This document shows positions 1-11,220 of a stretch of DNA of 40,111 nt, one piece after another (within the stretch, counting starts at the first letter, position 1; each line of letters opens with the position of its first letter). The translations under genes and the position numbers were made by a program. The notes beneath the pieces are model-generated. The model saw only the letters and a program-made list of their open reading frames with translations. It searched no databases and was not told where the DNA came from. This DNA is from an uncultured Clostridia bacterium (GTDB lineage: Bacteria; Bacillota; Clostridia; TANB77; CAG-508), in NCBI GenBank assembly GCA_944386115.1, contig CALWZV010000008.1, positions 1 to 40,111 of the forward strand, written 5' to 3'.

Positions 1-2
1 AA

Positions 3-1880
3 ACAGCAATATTACCAATAATGAATAAAGAAATACCAATTATAGGAGATGAATTTGTTGAAAAGGAATTTGGAACAGGATGTGTAAAAATAACTCCAGC
101 CCATGACCCAAATGATTATCAAGCAGGACTAAAACATGGATTAGAAATAATAGAAGTATTTGATGAAAACTTTATGATGGGGGATCTAGTTCCAGAATAT
201 AAAGGCAAAACAAGAGAAGAGGCAAGAAAACTAATAGTAAAAAAATTAGAAGAATTAGGTAGCTTAGAAAAAATAGAAGATTATTCTCATAATGTAGGGA
301 AATGCTATAGATGTAATAATACAATAGAACCTAAAATTTCATGTGAATGGTTTGTAAAAATGAAAGAGCTATCTGAACCAGCAATAAAAGTAGTAAAAGA
401 AAACAAAATAAAATTCATACCAGAAAGGTTTGATAAAGTATATTATAATTGGATGGAAAATATTCAAGATTGGTGTATATCTAGACAGCTATGGTGGGGT
501 CATAGAATACCTGCATATTATTGTGAAAAATGTGGAGATATGGTAGTTGCTAAAGAAATGCCACACAAATGTGAAAAATGTGGTGGAAAATATGTACAAG
601 ACGAAGGTACTTTAGATACATGGTTCAGTTCAGCATTATGGCCATTTTCTGTATTAGGGTGGCCAGAAAAAACAGAAGATTTAAAATATTTTTATCCAAC
701 AGACACATTAGTTACAGGATACGACATAATATTTTTCTGGGTTGCAAGAATGATATTTTCAGGATTGGAACATATGGGAGAAATACCATTTAAGACTGTA
801 TTATTTCATGGATTAATAAGAGATTCACAAGGAAGAAAAATGTCTAAAAGTTTAGGAAATGGAGTAGATCCATTAGAAGTTATAGATAAAGTGGGAGCAG
901 ATGCTTTAAGATTTTCTATTATATTAGGCAATTCACCTGGAAATGATATAAGATATAGTGAAGAAAGAATAGAATCTGCAAGAAACTTTACTAATAAAAT
1001 ATGGAATGCATCTAAATTTGTTTTAATGAATTTAGATGATTATGAAGAAAATAAAATAAAATTAGAATATGAAGATAAGTGGATTTTATCAAAACTAAAC
1101 AATTTAATAAAAGAAGTAAGAAACAATTTAGATAAATATGAATTAGGAATAGCTCTTGAAAAAATATACACATTTATGTGGGACGAATTTTGTGACTGGT
1201 ATATTGAAATTGTAAAACCAAGATTATATAATAAAGAAAACAAAAGTAGGAGAACTGCACAATATGTTTTAAACAAGGTACTAGGAGACTCATTGAAATT
1301 ATTACACCCATTTATGCCTTTTATAACAGAAGAAATATATACAAAACTATATAATGAAGATGAAAGTATTATGATCTCAGAATATCCAGTATATGAAGAA
1401 AAACTAAGCTATTCGCAAGAAGAAATTGAAGAAATAAAACAAGTGATAACAGAAATAAGAAATGTAAGAGCAAATATGAATGTACATCCATCAAAAAAAT
1501 CTAAGATAATATTTGTAACAACTAAATATCAAGAGTTTATAGAAAATTCACAAGAATTTATAAAAAAACTAGGATTTGCAGATGAAATTATAATAAAACA
1601 AAATAAGGAAAACATAGAACAAAATGTAGTTTCAATTGTTACTAAAAATATGGAGATATTTATACCTTTTGAAGACTTAGTGGATATAGAAGAAGAAAGA
1701 CAAAGACTGCTAAAGGAAAAAGAAAAAATAGAAACAGAAAAATCTAAAACAGAAAAAATGTTATCAAACCCTGGATTCATGGCTAAAGCACCAAAACAAA
1801 AAGTTGAAGAAGAAACGGAAAAATTGGCTAAATTTAATGAAATACTAAAAAATATTGAAGAAAGAATAAATGCTTTATAA
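3..1880 (+). CDS. valS: Valine--tRNA ligase, 5'-truncated by the window edge
   Basis: Charges tRNA-Val with valine in the cytoplasm (class I aminoacyl-tRNA synthetase). The frame is open from the window edge, so the N-terminus with the HIGH motif is missing. Visible in order: the end of the editing domain (GTGCVKITPAHDPNDY, with the family's DPND-type motif), the WCISRQLWWGHRIPAYYC segment that follows it, two CxxC-type pairs near 530-590, the KMSKS loop (RKMSKSLGN near 834), the anticodon-binding helices, and a C-terminal coiled coil rich in Glu and Lys (about 1680-1870) typical of bacterial ValRS. About 626 residues remain of a usual 880. The 1910 ORF follows after 29 bases and may be cotranscribed. 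No frameshift is seen. Identification is firm. Confidence 0.96.
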   Translation, partial: TAILPIMNKEIPIIGDEFVEKEFGTGCVKITPAHDPNDYQAGLKHGLEIIEVFDENFMMGDLVPEYKGKTREEARKLIVKKLEELGSLEKIEDYSHNVGKCYRCNNTIEPKISCEWFVKMKELSEPAIKVVKENKIKFIPERFDKVYYNWMENIQDWCISRQLWWGHRIPAYYCEKCGDMVVAKEMPHKCEKCGGKYVQDEGTLDTWFSSALWPFSVLGWPEKTEDLKYFYPTDTLVTGYDIIFFWVARMIFSGLEHMGEIPFKTVLFHGLIRDSQGRKMSKSLGNGVDPLEVIDKVGADALRFSIILGNSPGNDIRYSEERIESARNFTNKIWNASKFVLMNLDDYEENKIKLEYEDKWILSKLNNLIKEVRNNLDKYELGIALEKIYTFMWDEFCDWYIEIVKPRLYNKENKSRRTAQYVLNKVLGDSLKLLHPFMPFITEEIYTKLYNEDESIMISEYPVYEEKLSYSQEEIEEIKQVITEIRNVRANMNVHPSKKSKIIFVTTKYQEFIENSQEFIKKLGFADEIIIKQNKENIEQNVVSIVTKNMEIFIPFEDLVDIEEERQRLLKEKEKIETEKSKTEKMLSNPGFMAKAPKQKVEEETEKLAKFNEILKNIEERINAL

Positions 1881-1909
1881 TTTAAAATATTATAAAAAGA
1901 GGTAACAAT

Positions 1910-2179
1910 ATGCTTAGAAATGTTAGAAAAATAGAGTATGATGAAAGATTTAAAAAGAAAATAGAAAGGTTATCTAAATTGTCTCCAGAAGAAAAAGAAC
2001 ATATTCTAAAAATATTAAATGATATAGAAAATGGGATAAAAGATGCGAAAGAAGGCAAAAAACCACAATCAAGAAAGTCCTATTATTTAGTAGCATATAA
2101 AGAAGAAAGTGATAGAATAGCAAGAAAAACATCAAAGAAGGAAAGAAGAGATGAATTTGAAGAAGAAATAGAAATATAA
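1910..2179 (+). CDS. Small charged hypothetical protein
   Basis: An 89-residue protein, very rich in Lys and Glu, predicted helical and soluble with no signal or membrane segment. It starts at ATG with AGAGGT about 8 bases upstream. It follows valS closely and precedes a strong hairpin in front of eno, so it is probably the last gene of the valS transcript. I recognise no family; the middle (SPEEKEHILKILNDIENG) looks like a helical hairpin. Codon use matches the neighbours, which supports a real gene, but function is unknown. Confidence 0.6.
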   Translation: MLRNVRKIEYDERFKKKIERLSKLSPEEKEHILKILNDIENGIKDAKEGKKPQSRKSYYLVAYKEESDRIARKTSKKERRDEFEEEIEI

Positions 2180-2201
2180 AAAAATAGAAATTTTGCAGAA
2201 T

Positions 2202-2242
2202 AAAATACCTATGTTGGGATATAATACCAATATAGGTATTTT
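2202..2242 (+). terminator. Long hairpin between the 1910 ORF and eno
   Basis: Arms AAAATACCTAT (2202-2212) and ATAGGTATTTT (2232-2242) are perfect complements. The stem continues inward through a G-T pair to TTGG/CCAA, giving about 16 pairs and a 9-base loop. It ends in a short T run, so it may be an intrinsic terminator for the valS unit. The loop contains TATAAT (2220-2225), so it could instead be a leader element or promoter region of eno, whose start lies 21 bases downstream. Confidence 0.6.
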
Positions 2243-2263
2243 TAGTTCTGAAAGGATGATTAA

Positions 2264-3527
<1,264 letters not shown>

Positions 3528-3532
3528 AAAAC

Positions 3533-3577
3533 ATAATAAGAACAAAAGTTGATTTATGTCACTTTTGTTCTTATTAT
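3533..3577 (+). terminator. Intrinsic terminator after eno
   Basis: Perfect 17-base arms (3533-3549 and 3561-3577) around an 11-base loop, six bases after the frameshifted eno stop. That the terminator follows the shifted stop, not the TAG at 3437, agrees with the shifted product being the real one. The arms are A/T rich at their ends, so it could work on both strands. Confidence 0.8.
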
Positions 3578-3625
3578 TTAAAGTCTTTTGAATACAAAGA
3601 AAATTTAGTATTTTATGTCTTTTAA

Positions 3626-3654
3626 TTGTATTAAATAGAAAAATATGATATATT
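3626..3654 (+). promoter_or_regulatory. Promoter for the 3685 gene
   Basis: TTGTAT (3626-3631), a 17-base spacer, and TATATT (3649-3654) with a TG extended -10 at 3646-3647. The gene start follows about 30 bases later. Confidence 0.6.
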
Positions 3655-3684
3655 AAAAAGGTATATAAAAGGGGTATGAATTCT

Positions 3685-4437
3685 ATGGAAGTATGTAGTA
3701 AAGTATATGAACTAAGAGATAAGTATAATAACATGAGTAGAATGGTAATAAAAAGAAAAAAAGAAATACAAGATTTTATAGTAAAAAAAAGAAATCCACT
3801 TTATGAAGATGATGTAAGAATATATGCTGATTCAGAAAAATTACATATTGGAAAAAAAGTAATTAAAATGTGTGACATGGAAAGAGTGTACATTATGGAC
3901 GATGCAACAAAAAACTTTTATGGAAGAGAAATTACTTTATGGATTGTCGGTAGAAACTTAAGAAGTACAGCAACTATACCTATTAAATACATGATTGAAG
4001 AAGATTTAAATAAGATTGAAGAATTTCTAAAATTATTTATTTTTTCAGATGAAATAGATGAAAGACTCGAGTCAGATGAATATGAATTTTTAATCAATCG
4101 AGATTTAAACCTTTATAAATTTAAATTATCAACATATGACTTATTACCTAAAACTAGAGAGGATATTATAATAAATGATAAAGAATATACATTAATGTAC
4201 ATATTTCCAAAAAGGTTACGTAGAAGATATTTAATAAGAAAAAAATATTTAGTATTAGAAACCAGATATCAAAATCCAAATTACATGGATATACTAGTGG
4301 AGAAGTACAACTATGATACTGTAAAATCAAAACCAAGCATTCAAAAAAGAGTTGCGACGATAGTATGGGTAGTTGTGGCATTGGGAATTTTGATTAATAT
4401 GATAAATGCGTTAGTTGATTTTTTGAGGAACAGATAA
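3685..4437 (+). CDS. Unknown protein with a C-terminal membrane anchor
   Basis: A protein of 250 residues. I chose ATG 3685 because AAGGGG (3669-3674) is 10 bases before it, whereas ATG 3676 is almost inside that motif. The body is charged and soluble-looking, with a mix of helix and strand. The C-terminal stretch (RVATIVWVVVALGILINMIN) is a single membrane segment followed by a short basic tail, so the protein is probably tail-anchored with its bulk in the cytoplasm. It has its own promoter and sits alone between the eno terminator and the glgP promoter. I do not recognise a family. Confidence 0.7.
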   Translation: MEVCSKVYELRDKYNNMSRMVIKRKKEIQDFIVKKRNPLYEDDVRIYADSEKLHIGKKVIKMCDMERVYIMDDATKNFYGREITLWIVGRNLRSTATIPIKYMIEEDLNKIEEFLKLFIFSDEIDERLESDEYEFLINRDLNLYKFKLSTYDLLPKTREDIIINDKEYTLMYIFPKRLRRRYLIRKKYLVLETRYQNPNYMDILVEKYNYDTVKSKPSIQKRVATIVWVVVALGILINMINALVDFLRNR

Positions 4438-4455
4438 GTTATATAGAAAAAATAT

Positions 4456-4484
4456 TTGACAAAAAATGTTTTATAATAGATAAT
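4456..4484 (+). promoter_or_regulatory. Promoter of glgP-pyk
   Basis: TTGACA (4456-4461), 17-base spacer, GATAAT (4479-4484). The glgP ribosome binding site AGGAGG and ATG 4514 follow. This is a near-consensus sigma-A promoter. Confidence 0.75.
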
Positions 4485-4513
4485 AATATAAGTTACAAAG
4501 GAGGAATTTAAAA

Positions 4514-7079
4514 ATGTACATATTCAATAAAATAAAGGTAAATCCACAATTACCTAAAAGAATAAATAGATTATCAGAAATATCAAGAAATCTTTGGTGG
4601 ACATGGAATACTGAATTTTTGAAATTATTTAAACAAATTGATTTTGATCTCTGGGAAAGAGTACTAAAAAACCCGATTAAATTTTTAAACTTAGTTTCAC
4701 AAGCAAAATTAGAAGAAGTGGCAGAAAATCAAGACTTTATTAAAGAGTATGATAAAGTAGTGCAAAACTTTGATGATTATATGAATAGTAAGAATACATG
4801 GTTTGCAAAAAAATATCCAGAAAATAAAGATGATTTAATTGCTTACTTTTCAGCAGAATATGGACTAGATGAGACAATCCCAATATATTCAGGTGGATTG
4901 CGGAATATTATCAGGAGATCATCTAAAGTCTGCAAGTGATTTAGGATTACCATTTGTTGCTGTAGGCTTGCTATATAAAAATGGATATTTTCATCAAAAA
5001 ATAAATGGCTATGGAATACAAGAAACAGAATATACAAATATAGATATAAGAGATTTGCCAATAATACCAGTAAAAGATGAAAATGGAGAAGAATTAATAA
5101 TATATGTAAGATTTCCTAAAAAGAAAATCTATTTAAAAGTATGGCAGATAAATGTTGGAAGAGTTAAATTATATTTACTCGATTCAGATATAGAACAAAA
5201 TAGTGAAGATTATAGACAAGTAACATTAAGATTATATGGTGGAGATAGAGAAACAAGAATACAGCAAGAAATAATTTTAGGAATGGCAGGTGTACATTTA
5301 TTACAAATATTAGGGTTAAAGCCTACGCTATATCATATGAATGAAGGGCATTCATCTTTTGTAACAGTAGAATTAATAAAAGACATAATAGCAGAAAAAA
5401 AAGTTTCATTTGATATGGCAAAAGATATAGTTTCAGCTAAAACAGTATTTACTACACATACACCAGTACCAGCAGGAAATGATATATTTGATATAAATTT
5501 AGTAGAAAAGTATTTCAAAAACTTTTGGCCAAGACTAAACCTAAGCAGAGAAGAATTTTTAAGATTAGGTATGAATCCTAAAAAAGAACTAGAACCTGGA
5601 TTTAATATGGGAATATTAGCACTAAAAATAGCTGGCAAGAAAAATGGAGTAAGCAAATTACATGGAGCTGTTTCAAGAGAGCTATTTTCAGAAGTATGGC
5701 CTAATATTTTGCCAGCAGAATCTCCAATAACTCATGTAACAAACGGAATACACACATGTTTTTGGCTTGCACCAAGTTTAAAGGAACTATATAATAAATA
5801 TTTAATGCCATATTGGCAAGAAAACATTTTTGATGAAAATGTATGGAAAAAAGTAAATTCAATTCCAAATGATAAATTATGGGAAGTACATAAAGAAAGA
5901 AAACAAAAATTAATAAAAATTGTTCAAGAAAATATTAGTAACAGATTAAGAAGAAGCGGAATAGGAGCAATAGAAATAAATGAAATAGTTTCAGGACTTA
6001 ATGATAATGATTTAATAATAGGATTTGCAAGAAGGTTTGCAACATATAAAAGAGCAAATTTAATATTTAAAGATTTAGAAAGAATAACCAAAATATTAAA
6101 TGATGCTAAAAGACCTGTTAAAATAATATTCGCAGGAAAAGCACATCCAGCAGACAAAGAAGGGCAAGATCTAATAAAAAACATACACGAGATATCAATG
6201 ATGCCACAATTTAAAGGAAAAGTATTTGTATTAGAAGATTACAATATTGCAGTTGCAAGACATTTAATAAGTGGAGTAGATGTTTGGCTAAACAATCCAA
6301 GACGCCCTATGGAAGCTTCTGGTACAAGTGGGCAAAAGGCAGCTGTTAATGGTGTAATAAACTTCAGTATATTAGATGGATGGTGGGCTGAAGGATATAA
6401 CCAAAAAAATGGTTGGGCAATAGGTAAAAGTACTAATTATGAATCATATGAAGTACAAGACATGGAAGATAGCCAAAGTATATATAATATATTAGAAAAT
6501 AAAATCATTCCAGCATATTATAATATAGGTAAAAATGGATTATCAGAAGAATGGCTTACACTTATGAAAAACTCTATAATATCAACAGGCGGGAAATTTA
6601 GTACATCTAGAATGCTTGTAGATTATACAGATAAATTATATATGCCATTATGTAATTTATCCAAAAAATATTATAACAGCTTAGAAGAAGTAGCCTCATT
6701 TAATGAATGGAAAGAAAATTTATATTTAAATTGGAACAAAATAGAAATAAGCCAGCAAGAAAATATAGAAGAACTATCAATAGACGCAGGAAGCAAAATG
6801 ACGGTTAGTTGTACAGTGAAACTTCCAAACATAAATGTAGAAGATATAGAAGTAGAAACATACTTAGGAAAAATATTAGATAATGGAACAATAGAAAAAA
6901 TAGGAATAATACCAATGAAATTAGAAAGTTCAAAAGAAGAAGAAAGAATCTATAATTTCATTACAGAAATAGAATTTAAAGATGGTGGAAACTATGGCTA
7001 TACATATAGGGTTATGCCCAAAAATAAAATGATTCTTGATGCAGAAAATTTAAATTTAATAAAATGGATAACGAAATAA
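4514..7079 (+). CDS. glgP: Alpha-glucan (glycogen) phosphorylase, +1 shift at codon 130 (CGGA)
   Basis: Releases glucose-1-phosphate from glycogen or maltodextrin (GT35, PLP-dependent). The N-terminal part (SRNLWWTWN) is the DUF3417-type domain of the bacterial/archaeal 850-residue subgroup. Frame 0 reads IAYFSAEYGLDETIPIYSGG, then L and CGG at 4901, and dies at TGA 4937. Skipping C4901 gives GGLGILSGDHLKSASDLG, the family's conserved glycine-rich segment, and runs to 7079 for 854 residues. The PLP lysine is in SGQKAAVNG (Lys608), followed by DGWWAEGY. More than 80% of the protein, with the whole active site, lies beyond the shift. The start follows a perfect AGGAGG. pyk begins 15 bases later, forming an operon. 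Confidence 0.95.
4901..4904 (+). other. +1 frameshift site CGGA in glgP
   Basis: In-frame CGG at codon 130 after TTG. Skipping C4901 gives Gly of the SGGLG motif. Zero frame ends 12 codons on at TGA. AGGTGG lies just upstream but merely encodes the conserved SGG and has no counterpart at the other sites. Confidence 0.9.
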
Positions 7080-7094
7080 GAAAGGATGTTTTAA

Positions 7095-8525
7095 ATGACA
7101 AGAAAAACAAAAATAGTATGTACAATAGGACCAGCTGTTGATAGCAAAGAAATGCTTAGAAAATTAATGCTAGCAGGAATGAATGTAGGAAGAATAAACT
7201 TCTCACACGGAAACTATGTTGACCAAGAAGACAGAATTAATATGTTTAAAGAAGTAAGAGATGAACTAAAATTGCCAATACCACTATTACTGGACACAAA
7301 AGGACCAGAAATAAGAATTGGAAAATTTGCAGAAAAACAAGTATATCTTGAGGATGGAAAAAAATTTACTTTATTAAATGAAGATGTATTAGGAGATAAT
7401 ACAAAAGTTTCTGTAACATACAAAGATTTATATAAAGATGTAGACATAGGAAAAACAATTTTAGTAAATGATGGAACAATAGAATTAAAAGTAATAGAAA
7501 TAAGAGAAAAGGATATTGAATGTGAAATAATACATGGTGGAGTATTAACAAACAGTAAAAGTATAAATATTCCAGATTTAAAGCTAAATTTACCAAGTAT
7601 AACAGAAAAAGATATTGAAGATATAAAATATGGAATAAAAGCAGGATTTGACTATATAGCAGCATCATTTGTGCGCAAAAAAGAAGATGTATTAGCAATA
7701 AGAAAAGTATTAAAAGAAAACAATGGTGAACACATAAAAATAATTTCAAAAATAGAAAATAGAGAAGGAATAAATAACTTTGATGAAATACTAGAAGTTT
7801 CAGATGGAATAATGGTTGCACGTGGTGACTTAGGAGTTGAAATTCCAATGGAAGAAGTTCCTGTTTTACAAAAACAGTTCATAAAGAAAACATATAGAGC
7901 TGCAAAACCAGTTATAACTGCAACACAAATGTTAGAGTCAATGGTAAACAATCCAAGACCAACAAGAGCAGAAGTTAGTGATGTGGCAAATGCAATATAT
8001 GATGGAAGTTCAGCAATAATGTTATCAGCAGAAACTGCTATGGGAAGTTATCCCGTAGAATGTGTGCAAACAATGGATAAAATTGCAAGAAAGGTAGAAT
8101 CTAGTATAAAATATTGGAAAAGATTTAGAAATAGAGAATATAACGAAAGTTCTTCAAATTATGAATTTCATATATGTCATTCAATCTGTGCAAATGCAAT
8201 GAATATAGATGCAAAAGTAATATTTGCATATACACAAAAAGGAGACACACCAAGGTTAATATCTAGTTTTGGACCACAATGTCCTGTATATGCTATAACA
8301 GACAATGAAATTACATATAGGCAATTGGGATTAGCTTGGAATATAATACCAAATCTATTTGGAAAACAAGAAAAAATAGAAAATATGTTACAATTAGGAA
8401 TAGAAACAGCAAAAGAACAAGGATTAATAAATAAAGGAGATTTTGTAATAATATCAGGTGGGGCACCAGTAATATCTAATGTAACAGAGGAAAATAGAGT
8501 AATAGGTGGAGTATTAAAAGTTTAA
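7095..8525 (+). CDS. pyk: Pyruvate kinase
   Basis: Transfers phosphate from phosphoenolpyruvate to ADP, the last step of glycolysis. The 476 residues match the standard length without the extra C-terminal PEP-utilising domain found in Bacillus. Visible motifs: KIVCTIGPA at the N-terminus, NFSHG, LLDTKGPEIR, the catalytic-lysine segment IISKIENREG, metal-binding VARGDLGVEIP, and TQMLESM. The ATG follows AAAGGATG. It is cotranscribed with glgP and ends before a strong terminator. The rare arginine codons CGC and CGT occur here in frame (for example FVRKKED and ARGDLG) without any need for a shift, so the frameshift problem is specific to CGG. Confidence 0.97.
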   Translation: MTRKTKIVCTIGPAVDSKEMLRKLMLAGMNVGRINFSHGNYVDQEDRINMFKEVRDELKLPIPLLLDTKGPEIRIGKFAEKQVYLEDGKKFTLLNEDVLGDNTKVSVTYKDLYKDVDIGKTILVNDGTIELKVIEIREKDIECEIIHGGVLTNSKSINIPDLKLNLPSITEKDIEDIKYGIKAGFDYIAASFVRKKEDVLAIRKVLKENNGEHIKIISKIENREGINNFDEILEVSDGIMVARGDLGVEIPMEEVPVLQKQFIKKTYRAAKPVITATQMLESMVNNPRPTRAEVSDVANAIYDGSSAIMLSAETAMGSYPVECVQTMDKIARKVESSIKYWKRFRNREYNESSSNYEFHICHSICANAMNIDAKVIFAYTQKGDTPRLISSFGPQCPVYAITDNEITYRQLGLAWNIIPNLFGKQEKIENMLQLGIETAKEQGLINKGDFVIISGGAPVISNVTEENRVIGGVLKV

Positions 8526-8532
8526 AAAGCAA

Positions 8533-8580
8533 AAAACTTAAAATGAGTGGATGTTTAGTTTTCCACTCATTTTAAGTTTT
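8533..8580 (+). terminator. Intrinsic terminator after pyk
   Basis: Perfect 19-base arms (8533-8551, 8562-8580) with a 10-base loop and terminal T run. It closes the glgP-pyk operon. Confidence 0.85.
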
Positions 8581-8602
8581 TCTTAAAAAAAGGAAAAAGG
8601 GA

Positions 8603-8631
8603 TTGATATTTTTGGCACAATGTAATATAAT
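8603..8631 (+). promoter_or_regulatory. Promoter of the mreB-family gene
   Basis: TTGATA (8603-8608), 17-base spacer, TATAAT (8626-8631), followed by GAAAGGAAAG before ATG 8683. Confidence 0.75.
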
Positions 8632-8682
8632 TGCAATGAAAATGTAATGAAATTGTAATTTTACTGAAAGGAAAGAAATATA

Positions 8683-9684
8683 ATGTTTGGTTTTGGACAA
8701 GATATTGGTATAGATTTAGGAACAGCTACTGTTATAGGTTATGTTAAAGGAAAAGGAATTGTTTTAAGAGAACCTTCAGTTGTAGCAATAAACAATGTAA
8801 CAGGAGATGTATTAGCAATAGGAACAGATGCAAGAAAAATGCTTGGAAGAACACCTGGAAATATAGTGGCAACAAGACCTTTGAAAGATGGAGTTATATC
8901 AGACTATACTGTTACTGAAAAAATGTTAAAACATTTCATTAATAAATTATGTGGCAGATTTATATTTGCACCTAGGATGATGATATGTATACCTTCACAA
9001 GTAACAGAAGTAGAGAAAAAAGCTGTTATAGATGCTGCAATACAAGCAGGTGCTAGAAAAGTTTATTTAATTGAAGAACCAATAGCAGCAGCAATAGGTG
9101 CAGGAATTGATATTTCAAAACCATGTGGAAATATGATTGTAGATATTGGTGGAGGAACAACTGATATAGCTGTTATATCTCTTGGTGGCTCTGTTGTAAG
9201 CACATCATTAAAAGTTGCTGGAGATAAATTTGATGAATATATCGTAAAATATATAAAAAGGAAACATAATATAATAATAGGAGAGAGAACTGCAGAAGAG
9301 CTTAAAGTAAATATAGGATGTGTATATCCTAAAATACAAGATGTTGAAATGGATATAAGGGGAAGAGATTTAAGTTCTGGTCTTCCAAAAACAGTGACTA
9401 TTAAATCAAGTGAAATGATGGAAGCATTGCAAGAACCAGCAGGAATGATAATAGAAGCAGTTCATTCTGTATTAGAAAGAACACCACCAGAACTAGCATC
9501 AGATATAAACGAAAAAGGAATATACATGACAGGTGGTGGTTGTTTAATTGATGGATTAGACAAGCTATTACATGAACAAACAGGAATTAATGTAATGATT
9601 GCTGATGATGCAATTAGTTGTGTAGCAATAGGTACTGGAAAGGCTCTAGATAATTTAGACTCTTTAGATGCAAAAAATAAATAA
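8683..9684 (+). CDS. mreB: MreB/Mbl-family actin-like rod-shape protein
   Basis: Bacterial actin homologue that organises lateral wall synthesis beneath the membrane. The 333 residues match the family length. ATPase motifs are present: phosphate-1 GQDIGIDLGTATV at the N-terminus, RPLKDGVISDY, the phosphate-2 loop VDIGGGTTDIAVISLGG, IEEPIAAAIGAG, and the C-terminal adenosine motif YMTGGGCLIDGLD. It stands alone between its own promoter and terminator, with no mreC/mreD beside it; this is common for Mbl or MreBH paralogues, so which paralogue it is cannot be decided from this window. Confidence 0.93.
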   Translation: MFGFGQDIGIDLGTATVIGYVKGKGIVLREPSVVAINNVTGDVLAIGTDARKMLGRTPGNIVATRPLKDGVISDYTVTEKMLKHFINKLCGRFIFAPRMMICIPSQVTEVEKKAVIDAAIQAGARKVYLIEEPIAAAIGAGIDISKPCGNMIVDIGGGTTDIAVISLGGSVVSTSLKVAGDKFDEYIVKYIKRKHNIIIGERTAEELKVNIGCVYPKIQDVEMDIRGRDLSSGLPKTVTIKSSEMMEALQEPAGMIIEAVHSVLERTPPELASDINEKGIYMTGGGCLIDGLDKLLHEQTGINVMIADDAISCVAIGTGKALDNLDSLDAKNK

Positions 9685-9705
9685 TTGTAATCTAAAAAAA
9701 TAAAT

Positions 9706-9750
9706 AACACATTATTATTGAACAAAAAATTCAATAATATGTGTTTTTTT
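9706..9750 (+). terminator. Intrinsic terminator after the mreB-family gene
   Basis: Stem formed by ACACATTATTATTGAA and TTCAATAATATGTGT with one bulged T, followed by a run of eight T. The 150 bases from here to the next gene hold only an AGGAGG site before ATG 9904 and no clear promoter. Confidence 0.8.
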
Positions 9751-9903
9751 TATTGTATATGGTATCTATATTAACATTAATATTTCAGCAGTTTCAAACC
9801 AATTCCATAATTTTAAATTAATAACATTTTGTTTGATTTTTCCATAAAATATATTAAATGCAAAATGAATAAACAACATGTAAAATAGTAGGAGGCATGA
9901 TCT

Positions 9904-11187
9904 ATGGGAAAAATAACAAAAGTTGTAATAGTAACTGTACTTTTACTTCTAATAGGGAGCATAATTTTATGTAGTATACTACTAAATAATAAATCAGATA
10001 TTACAAATAACATAAATGAAATTTCAGAAGAAATATCTAAAGAAGTAGTAGTAATTCCAGAATTAACAGAAATAGAAGAACAAACACTTGAAGTACAAGA
10101 AATAAATTTAGAAAACGAATCTTTTGAAGAACAAGGAGAAATAGCATACAATGGTGCTGAAAAAGTACCAAATGTATCTTTAGGAAGTTATAAAGGCTTA
10201 ACATATTATTCTCAAATAGATAGTAGATGGAAGAATATTCCTTATACATCAACAGGAAATAGTGAACAAACAATAGGAATTTCTGGTTGTGGTCCAACAG
10301 CTGCAGCAATGATTGTAAGTTCAATAAAAGGTTCAATAACTCCAGATAAAATGGCAGAATTATTTGTAAATTACGGTTATCGTTCAGCAAATAATGGAAC
10401 TTATTGGTCAGCATTTAAGTGGATTGCAGATGTTTTCGATATAGGTTATAAACAAGTATACAAGTTAGATGATGCAATAGAAGCATTAAAAAACAATAAT
10501 TATGTAGTTGCAGCATGTGGGCAAGGATTATTCACATATGGAGGACATTTTGTAATTCTTATAGGAATTGATGGAGATAACATAAAAATATATGATCCTT
10601 ATTTATACAAAGGAAAATTTGAAACAAGTACTAGAAGGGGAAAAATATCAATTGATGAAGATGGTTATACTTTAAATTGTAGTATAAATAATTTTAGACA
10701 ATATGCAAATTACTCAAGCTTTTTCTGTTATCAAAATGATAGAATAGATATAACTGAAAATACAACAACTGTAGAAACGATTCCAAACGACGAGCCTTAT
10801 GTAAGCGAAACAAGCTATCAAGCTATAATAACAGCAAATATTGGACTAAATATTAGAAATGGAGCAAGCATTAACTATAGTAGAAATGGAGGATATTCAA
10901 AAGGTGAGATTGTAACGATAATTGCTGAATCTAATGGTTGGGGAAAAACAGAAAAGGGATGGATATATTTAGAATATACAGAAAAGGTTGACAATGAAAA
11001 AGAAATCACAAAAGAAGTTACAGCTAAAATAGGATTAAACATTAGAAGCGGACCAAGTACAAATAGTAATATAATTGGGGCATATCCATATGGAAAAGAA
11101 GTTATAGTATATTCAGAAGAAGAAGGATGGGCAAAAGTAAAATATAATGGAAATTATGGATATATGTATAGTAAATATTTAAAGTAG
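9904..11187 (+). CDS. Exported C39-like cysteine peptidase with two SH3 domains
   Basis: A protein of 427 residues. An N-terminal membrane/signal segment (VVIVTVLLLLIGSIILCSIL) is followed by an acidic linker. A C39-family fold comes next (YYSQIDSRWKNIPY, then SGCGPTAAAMIVSS with Cys129 as likely nucleophile, and GGHFVILIGID with His215). Two bacterial SH3 domains (ANIGLNIRNGASINYSRN and AKIGLNIRSGPSTNSNIIG) follow and probably bind the cell wall. It is likely anchored or secreted and cleaves peptides in the wall or environment; the substrate is unknown. Start: ATG with AGGAGG 9 bases upstream. The domain assignment is sound; the role is not known. Confidence 0.88.
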   Translation: MGKITKVVIVTVLLLLIGSIILCSILLNNKSDITNNINEISEEISKEVVVIPELTEIEEQTLEVQEINLENESFEEQGEIAYNGAEKVPNVSLGSYKGLTYYSQIDSRWKNIPYTSTGNSEQTIGISGCGPTAAAMIVSSIKGSITPDKMAELFVNYGYRSANNGTYWSAFKWIADVFDIGYKQVYKLDDAIEALKNNNYVVAACGQGLFTYGGHFVILIGIDGDNIKIYDPYLYKGKFETSTRRGKISIDEDGYTLNCSINNFRQYANYSSFFCYQNDRIDITENTTTVETIPNDEPYVSETSYQAIITANIGLNIRNGASINYSRNGGYSKGEIVTIIAESNGWGKTEKGWIYLEYTEKVDNEKEITKEVTAKIGLNIRSGPSTNSNIIGAYPYGKEVIVYSEEEGWAKVKYNGNYGYMYSKYLK

Positions 11188-11220
11188 CAAGCTTATAAAA
11201 TATATTTGTTTATTAAATGA

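Noticed and set aside
1040..1276. Minus-strand reading frames opposite valS, pyk, mutS and others
   Set aside because: They are hydrophobic Leu/Phe/Ser-rich antisense shadows of A-rich coding strands without ribosome binding sites.
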